From Acidimicrobiia bacterium (lineage in GTDB: Bacteria > Actinomycetota > Acidimicrobiia > Spongiisociales > UBA5794): a stretch of DNA of 11,791 nt. Under the pieces are notes generated by a model. The model ran no database searches. It was not told the DNA's origin and saw only the letters and a program-made list of their open reading frames with translations. Numbering within the stretch: the first letter of the stretch is position 1; every line of letters starts with the position of its first letter. Positions 1 to 4,667 of the stretch are shown in pieces. The position numbers were made by a program, and so were the translations under genes. The stretch is taken from contig JAOZMA010000044.1 in assembly GCA_029934555.1 (NCBI GenBank), forward strand, positions 1-11,791, read 5' to 3'.

Positions 1-70
1 TGGCGCAGGGATTCGAGGTGTTGCCTGTGTTCACGATCTGGGTGAAGGTGCGAGCGGGGCTCTCTGACAT

Positions 71-107
71 TCTCCACCACGCAGTGGGGGAGATGCCCGG
101 CAGGGTA
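71..107. repeat. REP-like double palindrome
   Basis: Seen: a 10-bp stem with one A/G mismatch (71-80 with 84-93, loop GCA), followed at once by a second, 5-bp stem (94-98 with 103-107, one G-U pair) and a purine-rich GAGGGGG tail. Two adjacent hairpins ending in a G-run resemble the dispersed intergenic REP-like palindromes found in many high-GC genomes. Only one copy is visible in this window, so its repetitive nature is inferred. It could equally be the terminator of a gene that lies to the left. Confidence 0.35.
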
Positions 108-203
108 GAGGGGGTGTTTTGCCAGAGGGGGTTCGGCGGTACCGTCGATCTGGGATACGGACGCCTCCCTGGGAATCTACCGGTGCCCCCCCTGCTCGAG
201 AGC

Positions 204-305
204 ACCCCCCTGCTTCGTCGCTGCGCTCCTCGCGTCCCCCCGCCGATGCGTCGGGGGGACAGGAGAAGTGGGGTCTTTCTCACCTTAGACACCGTGGATT
301 GAGGC
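204..305 (+). repeat. Structured ~100-nt element, copy 1
   Basis: This is the first of two near-identical blocks. The core hairpin pairs 234-242 with 252-260 (a perfect 9-bp GTCCCCCCG stem, loop CCGATGCGT) and is extended by CTCCT (226-230) with AGGAG (261-265) after a 3-nt bulge. An outer stem can form from ACCCC (204-208) with GGGGT (270-274) and GAGA (198-201) with TCTC (278-281). The block ends with CCGTGGATTGAGGC at 292-305, which copy 2 also carries. The strand is arbitrary, because no promoter or transcript is visible. It could be a mobile palindromic repeat or a structured RNA. Confidence 0.5.
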
Positions 306-388
306 TGAGGGTCAGGAAGAAGACCAGGGAGGAAGAGGACCGGGGGCCAGGACCGGGTTGGCAGCGGTCGCCGTACTCGGTCGTCGGT

Positions 389-494
389 AGAAGGCCCCCC
401 CTGCTTCGTCGCAAGCTCCTCGCGTCCCCCCGCCGATGCGTCGGGGGGACAGGAGAAGGGGGCTTCTGTCGCCGCACCAACCGTGGATTGAGGC
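389..494 (+). repeat. Structured ~100-nt element, copy 2
   Basis: This is the second copy, about 190 nt after the first. The core stem 424-432/442-450 and its loop match copy 1 exactly, as does the CTCCT/AGGAG extension (416-420/451-455). The outer stem is AGAAG (389-393) with CTTCT (463-467) and CCCCC (395-399) with GGGGG (458-462), with one bulged G. A side hairpin GCTT/AAGC fits at about 403-416, giving a three-way-junction shape. The tail CCGTGGATTGAGGC recurs at 481-494. The outer stem differs in sequence from copy 1 yet still pairs. The stretch between the copies is not similar to that upstream of copy 1, so these are discrete elements and not one long tandem duplication. Confidence 0.5.
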
Positions 495-597
495 GAACGA
501 GGGGCAATCCGGTCGTTGCTCGACCCGGAACGTCCAACACCACGCGTCCGTATCGGACCGCACGGGCGGGTACGCTTGACCCATCAAGGCGAGGTGG

Positions 598-786
598 ATG
601 AAAGCGAGTTCGAACAACACATGTGCCGCCGGCGGAGGGGCGTTCTACGGCCTGGGTATCTTCGGAGCCTTCGTGTATTTCTGGCAGCAGGCAGATACGT
701 TCTGGGAGTACGTGTTCTCCTTCTTTCAGGGCATCTTCTGGCCAGCATTCATGGTGTACGAGGTATTCGCTGCCCTCGGTGGTTGA
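598..786 (+). CDS. Small two-helix membrane protein, conserved type
   Basis: This is a 62-residue protein of unknown function. A short polar N-terminus with one Cys (residue 9) leads into a Gly-rich hydrophobic helix (about 15-30, GGGAFYGLGIFGAFVYF). A polar turn with QQADTFW follows, then a second helix (about 38-60, containing FWPAFMVYE). The pattern 'YGLG-x-GA-x-VY', 'TFW' and 'WPA-x-VY' matches, from memory, a family of small uncharacterised bacterial membrane proteins, so I take it as real despite its size. The ATG at 598 follows a purine-rich AAGGCGAGG. A possible -10 (TACGCT, 571-576) lies upstream. It stands alone, with 193 nt before the next gene. Confidence 0.72.
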   Translation: MKASSNNTCAAGGGAFYGLGIFGAFVYFWQQADTFWEYVFSFFQGIFWPAFMVYEVFAALGG

Positions 787-930
787 CCATCCGTATCGGT
801 ACGCCGCGGTACGCGACACTTCCGCGTGAGTACTCGGTGGGTCAGGAGATGGCAGCGACAGCCTCCCCGGTCACGATCGTGCACGTCGGAGAAGGACTCA
901 CGCAGGGTGACGAGGGATACAGCACCTACC

Positions 931-943
931 GATGCTCAGCATC
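931..943. promoter_or_regulatory. 13-bp perfect palindrome upstream of the YbaK-like gene
   Basis: GATGCTCAGCATC is a perfect odd palindrome (six pairs around a central C). It ends 24 nt before the -10 candidate at 968 and so lies just upstream of, or over, the -35 area. That position would suit an operator. Only one copy was noticed and the binding protein is unknown. Confidence 0.25.
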
Positions 944-967
944 TCCGCTACTCCCGCAGAGGCGTCC

Positions 968-973
968 TAACCT
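968..973 (+). promoter_or_regulatory. Leaderless-type -10 element (TAACCT)
   Basis: TAACCT fits the TANNNT -10 pattern and sits at -12 to -7 counted from the A of the ATG at 980. Transcription would therefore start at or next to the start codon. No Shine-Dalgarno sequence is present between it and the ATG. No clear -35 is seen. Leaderless transcripts of this type are common in Actinomycetota. Confidence 0.5.
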
Positions 974-979
974 GCAACG

Positions 980-1456
980 ATGCACGAATCTCCCGCTCTC
1001 GAGGCCGTTGCCGAATCCGGGGTCGACTATCGGATCGTCCGGTTCGAACCCGCTCGGGATCTCGCCGAGGCGGCCGAACGCCGGGGCACGACGGTCGACC
1101 GCATCCTCAAGACGATGGTCGTGCGGACGGGCGAGGGCGCCTACGTCATCGTGCTCGTACCCGGCGACCGGGTCATCGACTGGGCCGCGCTGCGTGAGCA
1201 TCTCGGTCTCCGGCGGCTCACACTCGCGGATGCCGACCAGGCATTCGAAGCGACCGGATACCGGAGGGGCACGATCACCCCGTTCGGCGTGGCACCCACC
1301 CTGGACGTGCTCGTCGATGCAGACGTAACTGGCAGGGGTGAGGTATCCGTCGGGGCAGGCGTCCCGGGTACGGCGATCCACCTCGATGTCGACGACCTGA
1401 TCGCTGCGGTCGGAGCGATCCCCGCACACATCACGAAGTCTGCTGAAGGGTCCTGA
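980..1456 (+). CDS. YbaK/ProX-type aminoacyl-tRNA editing domain protein
   Basis: This 158-residue single-domain protein belongs to the YbaK/aminoacyl-tRNA deacylase family. Members hydrolyse tRNAs carrying the wrong amino acid, for example Cys-tRNA(Pro), in trans. Seen: ILKTMVVR (residues 42-49), whose Lys44 is at the position of the family's conserved catalytic-site lysine; the signature GYRRGTITPFG (93-103), equivalent to the usual GY-x2-G-x-S/T-P-x-G; and SVGAG (123-127). The length suits a free-standing editing protein. The start is placed at ATG 980 because a -10 element lies exactly at the leaderless distance and no ribosome site exists. Its stop overlaps the next gene by one base (TGATG), so the two are probably co-translated. 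Which tRNA it edits cannot be told from sequence. Confidence 0.85.
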   Translation: MHESPALEAVAESGVDYRIVRFEPARDLAEAAERRGTTVDRILKTMVVRTGEGAYVIVLVPGDRVIDWAALREHLGLRRLTLADADQAFEATGYRRGTITPFGVAPTLDVLVDADVTGRGEVSVGAGVPGTAIHLDVDDLIAAVGAIPAHITKSAEGS

Positions 1457-1821
1457 TGAGCTCGATTCTCTGGTTCCATCAGAACTGGGTCTACGTCGCG
1501 CTCGGAGCGACGGGCCTTGTCGGTATCTGGGGTCTCGGCCTTGCTGCACTCCGCCGGCCTCCCGGTCGAGCATTCGGGATCGGTGCCGGTATCGCCATCG
1601 TCGCCATCCTCATCCAGGTCGTGGCCGGAACCGCGCTCTACATGTATGGGCTCAGACCGTTGAACGGATTTCACGTCTTCTACGGCGTGGTCATTGCCGT
1701 CACATTGAGTCTCGCCTACGTGTATCGGGCGCAGTTGGCTCGCCACCCGGCGTTGGCGTATGGGTTGTTGCTGCTCTTCGTGATGGGCCTCGGATTCCGG
1801 GCCTGGTCCAACGTGTCATGA
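1456..1821 (+). CDS. Four-helix integral membrane protein, unknown function
   Basis: This 121-residue protein is mostly membrane. Helices lie at about residues 11-31, 40-62, 73-90 and 99-116, separated by short basic turns (RRPPGR at 33-38, RAQLARHP at 91-98). His8 and His73 (in RPLNGFHVFYG) lie near helix ends; similar histidines bind haem in some small membrane proteins, but nothing more supports that here. No family was recognised with confidence. The gene overlaps the preceding YbaK-like gene by one base, so it is expressed with it, although a link in function is not evident. Its stop lies 39 nt before fabI. Confidence 0.75.
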   Translation: MSSILWFHQNWVYVALGATGLVGIWGLGLAALRRPPGRAFGIGAGIAIVAILIQVVAGTALYMYGLRPLNGFHVFYGVVIAVTLSLAYVYRAQLARHPALAYGLLLLFVMGLGFRAWSNVS

Positions 1822-1830
1822 TCCGTCCTC

Positions 1831-1836
1831 TATGAT
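1831..1836 (+). promoter_or_regulatory. Possible -10 element for fabI (TATGAT)
   Basis: TATGAT differs from the TATAAT consensus at one base and lies 24 nt before the fabI ATG. The Shine-Dalgarno GAGGAAGG (1846-1853) lies between them. No good -35 is visible (the region around 1808 reads CCAACG). fabI may therefore have its own promoter as well as readthrough from the upstream pair. Confidence 0.35.
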
Positions 1837-1860
1837 TCTCCGCTGAGAGGAAGGGTTCTC

Positions 1861-2652
1861 ATGTTGCTGAAGGGGAAACGACTGGTGATCACGGGTGTGC
1901 TCACCGATGGATCGATAGCGTGGCATGTCGCCCGGATCGCGCAGGAAGAGGGAGCCGAGATCGTGCTCACCGGATTCGGGCGTGCGATCCGTCTCACCCA
2001 GCGCTCAGCGAACCGGCTTCCCGACCCTCCGCCCGTCCTGGAACTCGACATCAACGATCCGGACCACATGGAGGCGATCGTCGTCGACCTCGACGAACGA
2101 TGGGGTGCCGTCGACGGAGCCCTTCACGCGATCGCGTTCGCCCCGGGAGATGCCCTCGGCGGGAACTTCCTCGATACGCCTCCCGACTCCGCCGCCGCCG
2201 CGTTCCTGACGTCGGCTTTCTCCTACAAGACACTGGCCAACGGCCTGCTGCCGCTGATGCGCAATGCAGGAGGCGGTGCGCTCGTCACCCTCGATTTCGA
2301 CAACTCGCTGGCTTGGCCCTCCTACGACTGGATGGGGGTCTCGAAGTCCGCACTGCAGTCAGTGACTCGCTACCTCGCCCGGTACCTAGGCGATGACGGA
2401 ATCAGGGTCAACGCCGTGTCGGCCGGTCCGCTTGCGACGGTCGCTGCGAAATCGATTCCGGGAATCGAAGAGTTCATCGACGCCTGGCATGAACGCGCTC
2501 CGTTGCCGTGGGACATCCAGGATCCAGAACCGGTCGCTCGCATGGTGTGTGTACTCCTTTCGGACTGGGCACCGTCGACGACAGGCGAGATCGTGCACGT
2601 CGACGGCGGGTTTCATGCCATGGCGATGGCTCGCCCGAGCGACGAATCTTGA
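1861..2652 (+). CDS. fabI: Enoyl-[acyl-carrier-protein] reductase (NADH), InhA/FabI type
   Basis: This enzyme catalyses the last reduction of fatty-acid elongation (trans-2-enoyl-ACP to acyl-ACP, using NADH) in the cytoplasm. The protein is 263 residues, typical for the short-chain dehydrogenase fold. The nucleotide site TGVLTDGSIAW (11-21) has the FabI/InhA spacing. VLTGF (35-39) and LDIND (62-66) are the other cofactor-side motifs. The active site is FDNSLAWPSYDWMGVSKSAL (146-165), with Tyr155 and Lys162 seven apart as in InhA. SAGPLATVAAKSI (187-199) is the substrate-loop region, and VHVDGGFHAM (245-254) is the C-terminal NADH-enzyme motif. The sequence is nearer to mycobacterial InhA than to E. 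coli FabI. The start ATG has a good ribosome site (GAGGAAGG). ddl follows 47 nt later under an apparently separate promoter. Confidence 0.93.
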   Translation: MLLKGKRLVITGVLTDGSIAWHVARIAQEEGAEIVLTGFGRAIRLTQRSANRLPDPPPVLELDINDPDHMEAIVVDLDERWGAVDGALHAIAFAPGDALGGNFLDTPPDSAAAAFLTSAFSYKTLANGLLPLMRNAGGGALVTLDFDNSLAWPSYDWMGVSKSALQSVTRYLARYLGDDGIRVNAVSAGPLATVAAKSIPGIEEFIDAWHERAPLPWDIQDPEPVARMVCVLLSDWAPSTTGEIVHVDGGFHAMAMARPSDES

Positions 2653-2687
2653 CTTCCGCATTGCCATCCGAAGATCGACCTCGTCGG

Positions 2688-2693
2688 TAATCT
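2688..2693 (+). promoter_or_regulatory. Leaderless-type -10 element for ddl (TAATCT)
   Basis: TAATCT lies exactly at -12 to -7 from the A of the ddl ATG (2700), and no ribosome-binding sequence lies upstream of that ATG. This is the same geometry as at 968-973. A TTGACT is present at 2649-2654 but is too far away to act as its -35. Confidence 0.5.
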
Positions 2694-2699
2694 GCGCAC

Positions 2700-3716
2700 A
2701 TGTCCCGTGTCCTACTCCTGTTTGGAGGCCGTTCGGCCGAGCACGAAGTGTCGTGCACATCGGCTGTGGCCATCTACGACGCACTCGTCGAGGCCGATCA
2801 CCGTATCGTCCCCGTCGGGATCGATCGAGCCGGTGAGTGGTGGGTCGTTGATCCCGCACGTCGTCCGTTTCGGGCCGAAGGGCGACCCGCCGCGTTCCGC
2901 CTGCCCGACGGTCGACTCCTTGCCGGAGACGACGACGTCGGGTACGACGTGGTGTTCCCTGTCCTTCACGGTCCGTACGGCGAAGACGGCACCATGCAAG
3001 GCGTCTTCGAGATAGCGGGGAAGCCGTATGTCGGTTGTGGGGTGCTCCCGTCGGCACTTGCGATGGACAAGGACATCGCGAAGCAGATCTTCGAAGCGGC
3101 AGGCATCCCTACATCGCGGTGGCGCGTCGTGAGAGGCGCCGACTATCGGTCCGACCCTGCAGGCACCGTCACAGCCCTCGTGAAGTACCTCGGGTCTCCC
3201 GTCTTCGTGAAACCTGCCGAACTCGGATCGTCGGTCGGCATCAGCAAGGCTGATACACCGGAGGAGATCGAAGACGCGATCGATAAGGCGCTGCGCCATG
3301 GAGACAAGGTCGTTGTCGAGGAGTTCATCTCGGGTCGCGAGATCGAGGTCGCCGTTCTCGAAGGACCTCGAACGGCTGTGCCCGGCGAGGTGCATTCGGC
3401 GGGGGACTGGTACGACTACGACTCGAAGTACGAGGATGATGCGAGCGATTTCGAGGTGCCGGCGAGGCTATCCGATCGGCGCATCGCCGAAGTTCGTGCA
3501 CTCGCCGCCAGAGCGTTCGAAGCGATCGAAGGAAGAGGCCTTGCCCGTGTGGACTTCTTCCTCGAGGAGAACGGACGTGGCTTCCTCATCAACGAGGTGA
3601 ACACCATGCCGGGATTCACGCCGATCTCCGGATTCCCGAAGATGTGGACAGGGACCGGGATGACCTACGCCGAGCTCTGCAACGAGCTAGTAGAACTCGC
3701 CCTCGCCGACTCGTAG
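2700..3716 (+). CDS. ddl: D-alanine--D-alanine ligase
   Basis: This ATP-grasp enzyme joins two D-Ala for the end of the peptidoglycan stem peptide. The protein is 338 residues, near the family's usual length. Seen: LLFGGRSAEHEVS (6-18), the N-terminal signature; VLHGPYGEDGTMQG (88-101); MDKD (122-125), which begins the ATP-grasp domain; VFVKPAELGSSVGISK (168-183); EEFISGREIEV (207-217); WYDYDSKY (237-244), the active-site loop; and INEVNTMPGFT (297-307), with the metal- and phosphate-binding Glu and Asn. Tyr at the WYDYDSKY position is usual for D-Ala-D-Ala synthesis and so argues against a D-Ala-D-Lac or D-Ser vancomycin-type ligase. The ATG at 2700 is preferred because of the -10 at the leaderless position. 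The gene converges on the Lrp-like gene across a repeat-filled 69-nt gap. Confidence 0.96.
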   Translation: MSRVLLLFGGRSAEHEVSCTSAVAIYDALVEADHRIVPVGIDRAGEWWVVDPARRPFRAEGRPAAFRLPDGRLLAGDDDVGYDVVFPVLHGPYGEDGTMQGVFEIAGKPYVGCGVLPSALAMDKDIAKQIFEAAGIPTSRWRVVRGADYRSDPAGTVTALVKYLGSPVFVKPAELGSSVGISKADTPEEIEDAIDKALRHGDKVVVEEFISGREIEVAVLEGPRTAVPGEVHSAGDWYDYDSKYEDDASDFEVPARLSDRRIAEVRALAARAFEAIEGRGLARVDFFLEENGRGFLINEVNTMPGFTPISGFPKMWTGTGMTYAELCNELVELALADS

Positions 3717-3785
3717 CAGCAGTCAGCAGCGTACGGAGTACGGACTACTGACTACTGACTACGGAGTACGGACAACGCAGCAGTC
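3716..3785. repeat. Heptamer array A between ddl and the Lrp-like gene
   Basis: Six contiguous 7-bp units fill 3731-3772: GTACGGA, GTACGGA, CTACTGA, CTACTGA, CTACGGA, GTACGGA. Read on the - strand, which is the sense strand of the Lrp-like gene ending at 3786, these are GTACTCC, GTAGTCC and GTAGTCA, the same word family as at 8389 and 10892. The array is flanked by direct copies of GCAGCAGTC (3716-3724 and 3777-3785). The left copy overlaps the last base of the ddl stop and the right copy abuts the stop of the Lrp-like gene. No ordinary hairpin-plus-T-tract terminator is visible in this convergent gap. Confidence 0.8.
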
Positions 3786-4019
3786 CTAGAGCCTGATGAC
3801 CGGACAGGTCAATGTGCGAACGATGCCTTCTACCGGCTGGACCGAGGTCACGACCAGTTGGCCAAGTGCATCGACATCTGCGGCCTCAACGAGCACGATG
3901 ACGTCGTAAGGGCCGGTCACGGCCTCAGTTGAGATCACGCCCGCCAAACCGCGGATGGTCCCTGCAACGTCGGCGGCACGGCCGGTGTCGGTCTGGATCA
4001 GTATGTACGCTCGAACCAC
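3786..4019 (-). CDS. Stand-alone Lrp/AsnC ligand-binding (RAM) domain protein
   Basis: This 77-residue protein consists of only the C-terminal ligand-binding half of an Lrp/AsnC regulator. The order VRAYILIQTDTGRA, then VAGTIRGLAGVISTEAVTGPYDVIVLVEAADVDALG, matches the RAM-domain beta-alpha-beta-beta-alpha-beta fold, including the usual 'V-x-G-x-YD-x-x-V' strand (residues 34-43). The DNA-binding helix-turn-helix of full-length members is absent and no remnant is seen upstream, so this is a short family member and not a truncation. Such proteins are expected to oligomerise and bind small ligands such as amino acids; the target here is unknown. The start is GTG (4017-4019 on the complement), 6 nt after AGGAGAG. 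A possible -10 (TACACT) lies at 4045-4050. It is the last gene of the - strand block. Confidence 0.82.
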   Translation of the reverse strand: MVRAYILIQTDTGRAADVAGTIRGLAGVISTEAVTGPYDVIVLVEAADVDALGQLVVTSVQPVEGIVRTLTCPVIRL

Positions 4020-4044
4020 GGTTCTCTCCTCACGTCGTGAGCAC

Positions 4045-4050
4045 AGTGTA
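4045..4050 (-). promoter_or_regulatory. Possible -10 element of the Lrp-like gene (TACACT)
   Basis: On the - strand TACACT fits TANNNT and would start transcription near 4038, giving a leader of about 20 nt that includes AGGAGAG. No -35 match is found 17 nt further up (the sequence there is a C-run). It lies between the gene and the octamer array, so the array could be promoter-distal upstream sequence. Confidence 0.3.
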
Positions 4051-4081
4051 CAGACTCAAAAGAGGACAGGGGGCGGGTGGA

Positions 4082-4129
4082 AGTAGATCAGTAGACCAGT
4101 AGATCAGTAGATCAGTAGACCAGTAGATC
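4082..4129. repeat. Octamer array B, AGTAGA(T/C)C x6
   Basis: Six perfect 8-bp units in a row read AGTAGATC, AGTAGACC, AGTAGATC, AGTAGATC, AGTAGACC, AGTAGATC. A degenerate ninth-base unit, AGTAAGACC, follows at 4130-4138. The only variation is T or C at position 7. Four GATC sites result. It is the only array in the window with period 8, and it lies upstream of the Lrp-like gene and downstream of the cold-shock-like gene. Confidence 0.9.
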
Positions 4130-4142
4130 AGTAAGACCTTTC

Positions 4143-4174
4143 ACCGAGTACCGAGTACCGACTGCGCAGCAGTC
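4143..4174. repeat. Heptamer array C plus perfect hairpin after the cold-shock-like gene
   Basis: Three 7-bp units (ACCGAGT, ACCGAGT, ACCGACT; 4143-4163) run into a perfect inverted repeat, GACTGC-GCA-GCAGTC (4160-4174). On the - strand the order is: stop codon TGA of the cold-shock-like gene, then at once the hairpin, then GTACTCG-type heptamers. The hairpin is short (6 bp, 3-nt loop) and has no T-run, so a terminator role is possible but weakly supported. CGCAGCAGTC here matches 3776-3785, which is likewise placed directly after a stop codon. Confidence 0.7.
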
Positions 4175-4387
4175 TCAGTATCCGTCTGCGCCGAAGCGGA
4201 GATCGCGGGCGTAGAGGCGGCCGTCGTCCTCGTCGGTTTCGAAGATGACCCGCTGGCCTTGGCGGAGCATGCGGAACATGGAGCCGTCGAGCGAGCCGGG
4301 ACGGAGATAGACCTCGGAGCGATCGTCGTCTCGCATGATCACGCCAACCCCGGACTTGGGATCGTAGATCTTGACGAAACCCTGCAC
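4175..4387 (-). CDS. Cold-shock-domain-like small protein linked to rpmB
   Basis: This 70-residue protein resembles a single OB-fold nucleic-acid-binding (cold shock) domain. GFVKIYDPKSGVGVIMRDDDRSEVYLRP (residues 3-30) corresponds to the family pattern G-x-VKW-F-x4-G-F-GFI followed by the D/E-V-F/Y-x-H strand. RQGQRVIFETDEDDGRLYARDL (42-63) corresponds to the 'G-x-x-V-x-FE' strand. The aromatic RNP1/RNP2 residues are reduced: Trp, Phe and His of classical Csp are Tyr, Val and Arg here. It is therefore a divergent member, and RNA binding is inferred. The start is taken as GTG at 4385-4387, four nt after the rpmB stop, because the frame upstream of it only overlaps rpmB. It is probably co-translated with L28. 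Confidence 0.75.
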   Translation of the reverse strand: MQGFVKIYDPKSGVGVIMRDDDRSEVYLRPGSLDGSMFRMLRQGQRVIFETDEDDGRLYARDLRFGADGY

Positions 4388-4391
4388 GGCG

Positions 4392-4580
4392 TCAGACCTT
4401 TTCGATCTTGCCGGCCTTGATGCACGACGTGCAGACGCGAATGCGCTTGGAGTTGCTTCCGTCGCGAACGCGAACGCGTTGGATGTTGGGGAGCCACCGA
4501 CGACTGGAACGCTTGTGGGAGAAGCTGACTTGCTTGCCGAACCACGGTTCTTTGTCGCAGATTTCACACCGATATGACAT
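4392..4580 (-). CDS. rpmB: 50S ribosomal protein L28
   Basis: This 62-residue protein is the bL28 subunit of the large ribosomal subunit. It starts MSYRCEICDKEP, has the basic centre SHKRSSRRWLPNIQRVRVR (residues 21-39) and ends with CTSCIKAGKIEKV. Cys5/Cys8 and Cys40/Cys43 form the two CxxC pairs of the zinc-binding (C+) form. The ATG at 4578-4580 is chosen because the sequence upstream in frame is not L28-like and a perfect AGGAGGT lies 9 nt before it (4590-4596 on the complement). It is divergent from recG (87 nt apart) and heads a - strand unit with the cold-shock-like gene. Confidence 0.95.
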   Translation of the reverse strand: MSYRCEICDKEPWFGKQVSFSHKRSSRRWLPNIQRVRVRDGSNSKRIRVCTSCIKAGKIEKV

Positions 4581-4589
4581 GTGGGGGGA

Positions 4590-4596
4590 ACCTCCT
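4590..4596 (-). promoter_or_regulatory. Strong ribosome binding site of rpmB (AGGAGGT)
   Basis: A full-consensus Shine-Dalgarno sequence lies on the - strand, nine nt before the ATG. It settles the start of L28 and contrasts with the neighbouring leaderless-looking genes, as expected for a highly translated ribosomal-protein gene. Confidence 0.8.
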
Positions 4597-4667
4597 GAGG
4601 TGACATGGGAGGCTAGCAGTCTCCCGAGTACAACGATCTTGGATCTCTGAAGCGCCATCATGGTGTC

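Larger units (their letters stand above)
1..597. other. Intergenic region without a supportable gene
   Basis: I see no convincing coding sequence here. Open frames exist on both strands, but they run through C/G homopolymers and perfect hairpins, and their translations are rich in Arg, Pro and Gly with no recognisable motif. One frame at the left edge ends with a stop at 64-66, just before the palindrome at 71, so a gene tail from outside the window is possible but cannot be shown. What the stretch does hold is a REP-like palindrome (71-107), two copies of a structured element (about 204-305 and 389-494), and a possible promoter region before the small gene at 598. Confidence 0.6.

Noticed and set aside
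198..494. tRNA or known riboswitch in the cloverleaf-like elements
   Set aside because: There is no acceptor/CCA, anticodon or T-arm consensus, and no match I recognise to a riboswitch class. The downstream gene is over 100 nt away.
481..494. CRISPR repeat end (GGATTGA-like) in the shared CCGTGGATTGAGGC tail
   Set aside because: Only two copies exist, 189 nt apart, each attached to the larger element. There is no regular repeat-spacer structure.
280..819. 179-codon open frame on the - strand
   Set aside because: It runs antisense to the small membrane gene and through both structured elements, its composition is Arg/Pro/Gly-rich, and it has no motif. It is a high-GC shadow frame.
516..1328. 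270-codon + strand frame across 516-1328
   Set aside because: It overlaps the small membrane gene and the YbaK-like gene in other frames, crosses the palindrome and promoter, and has no recognisable domain.
2700..3716. Vancomycin-resistance-type D-Ala-D-Lac or D-Ala-D-Ser ligase
   Set aside because: The active-site loop WYDYDSKY has the aromatic/Tyr arrangement of ordinary Ddl, and no vanH/vanX-like neighbours exist.
3700..4180. Insertion sequence or mobile element at the inverted block
   Set aside because: No transposase or terminal inverted repeats were found. The 9-bp direct repeats around array A have a third copy at 4166, so they are more likely part of the repeat family than a target-site duplication.
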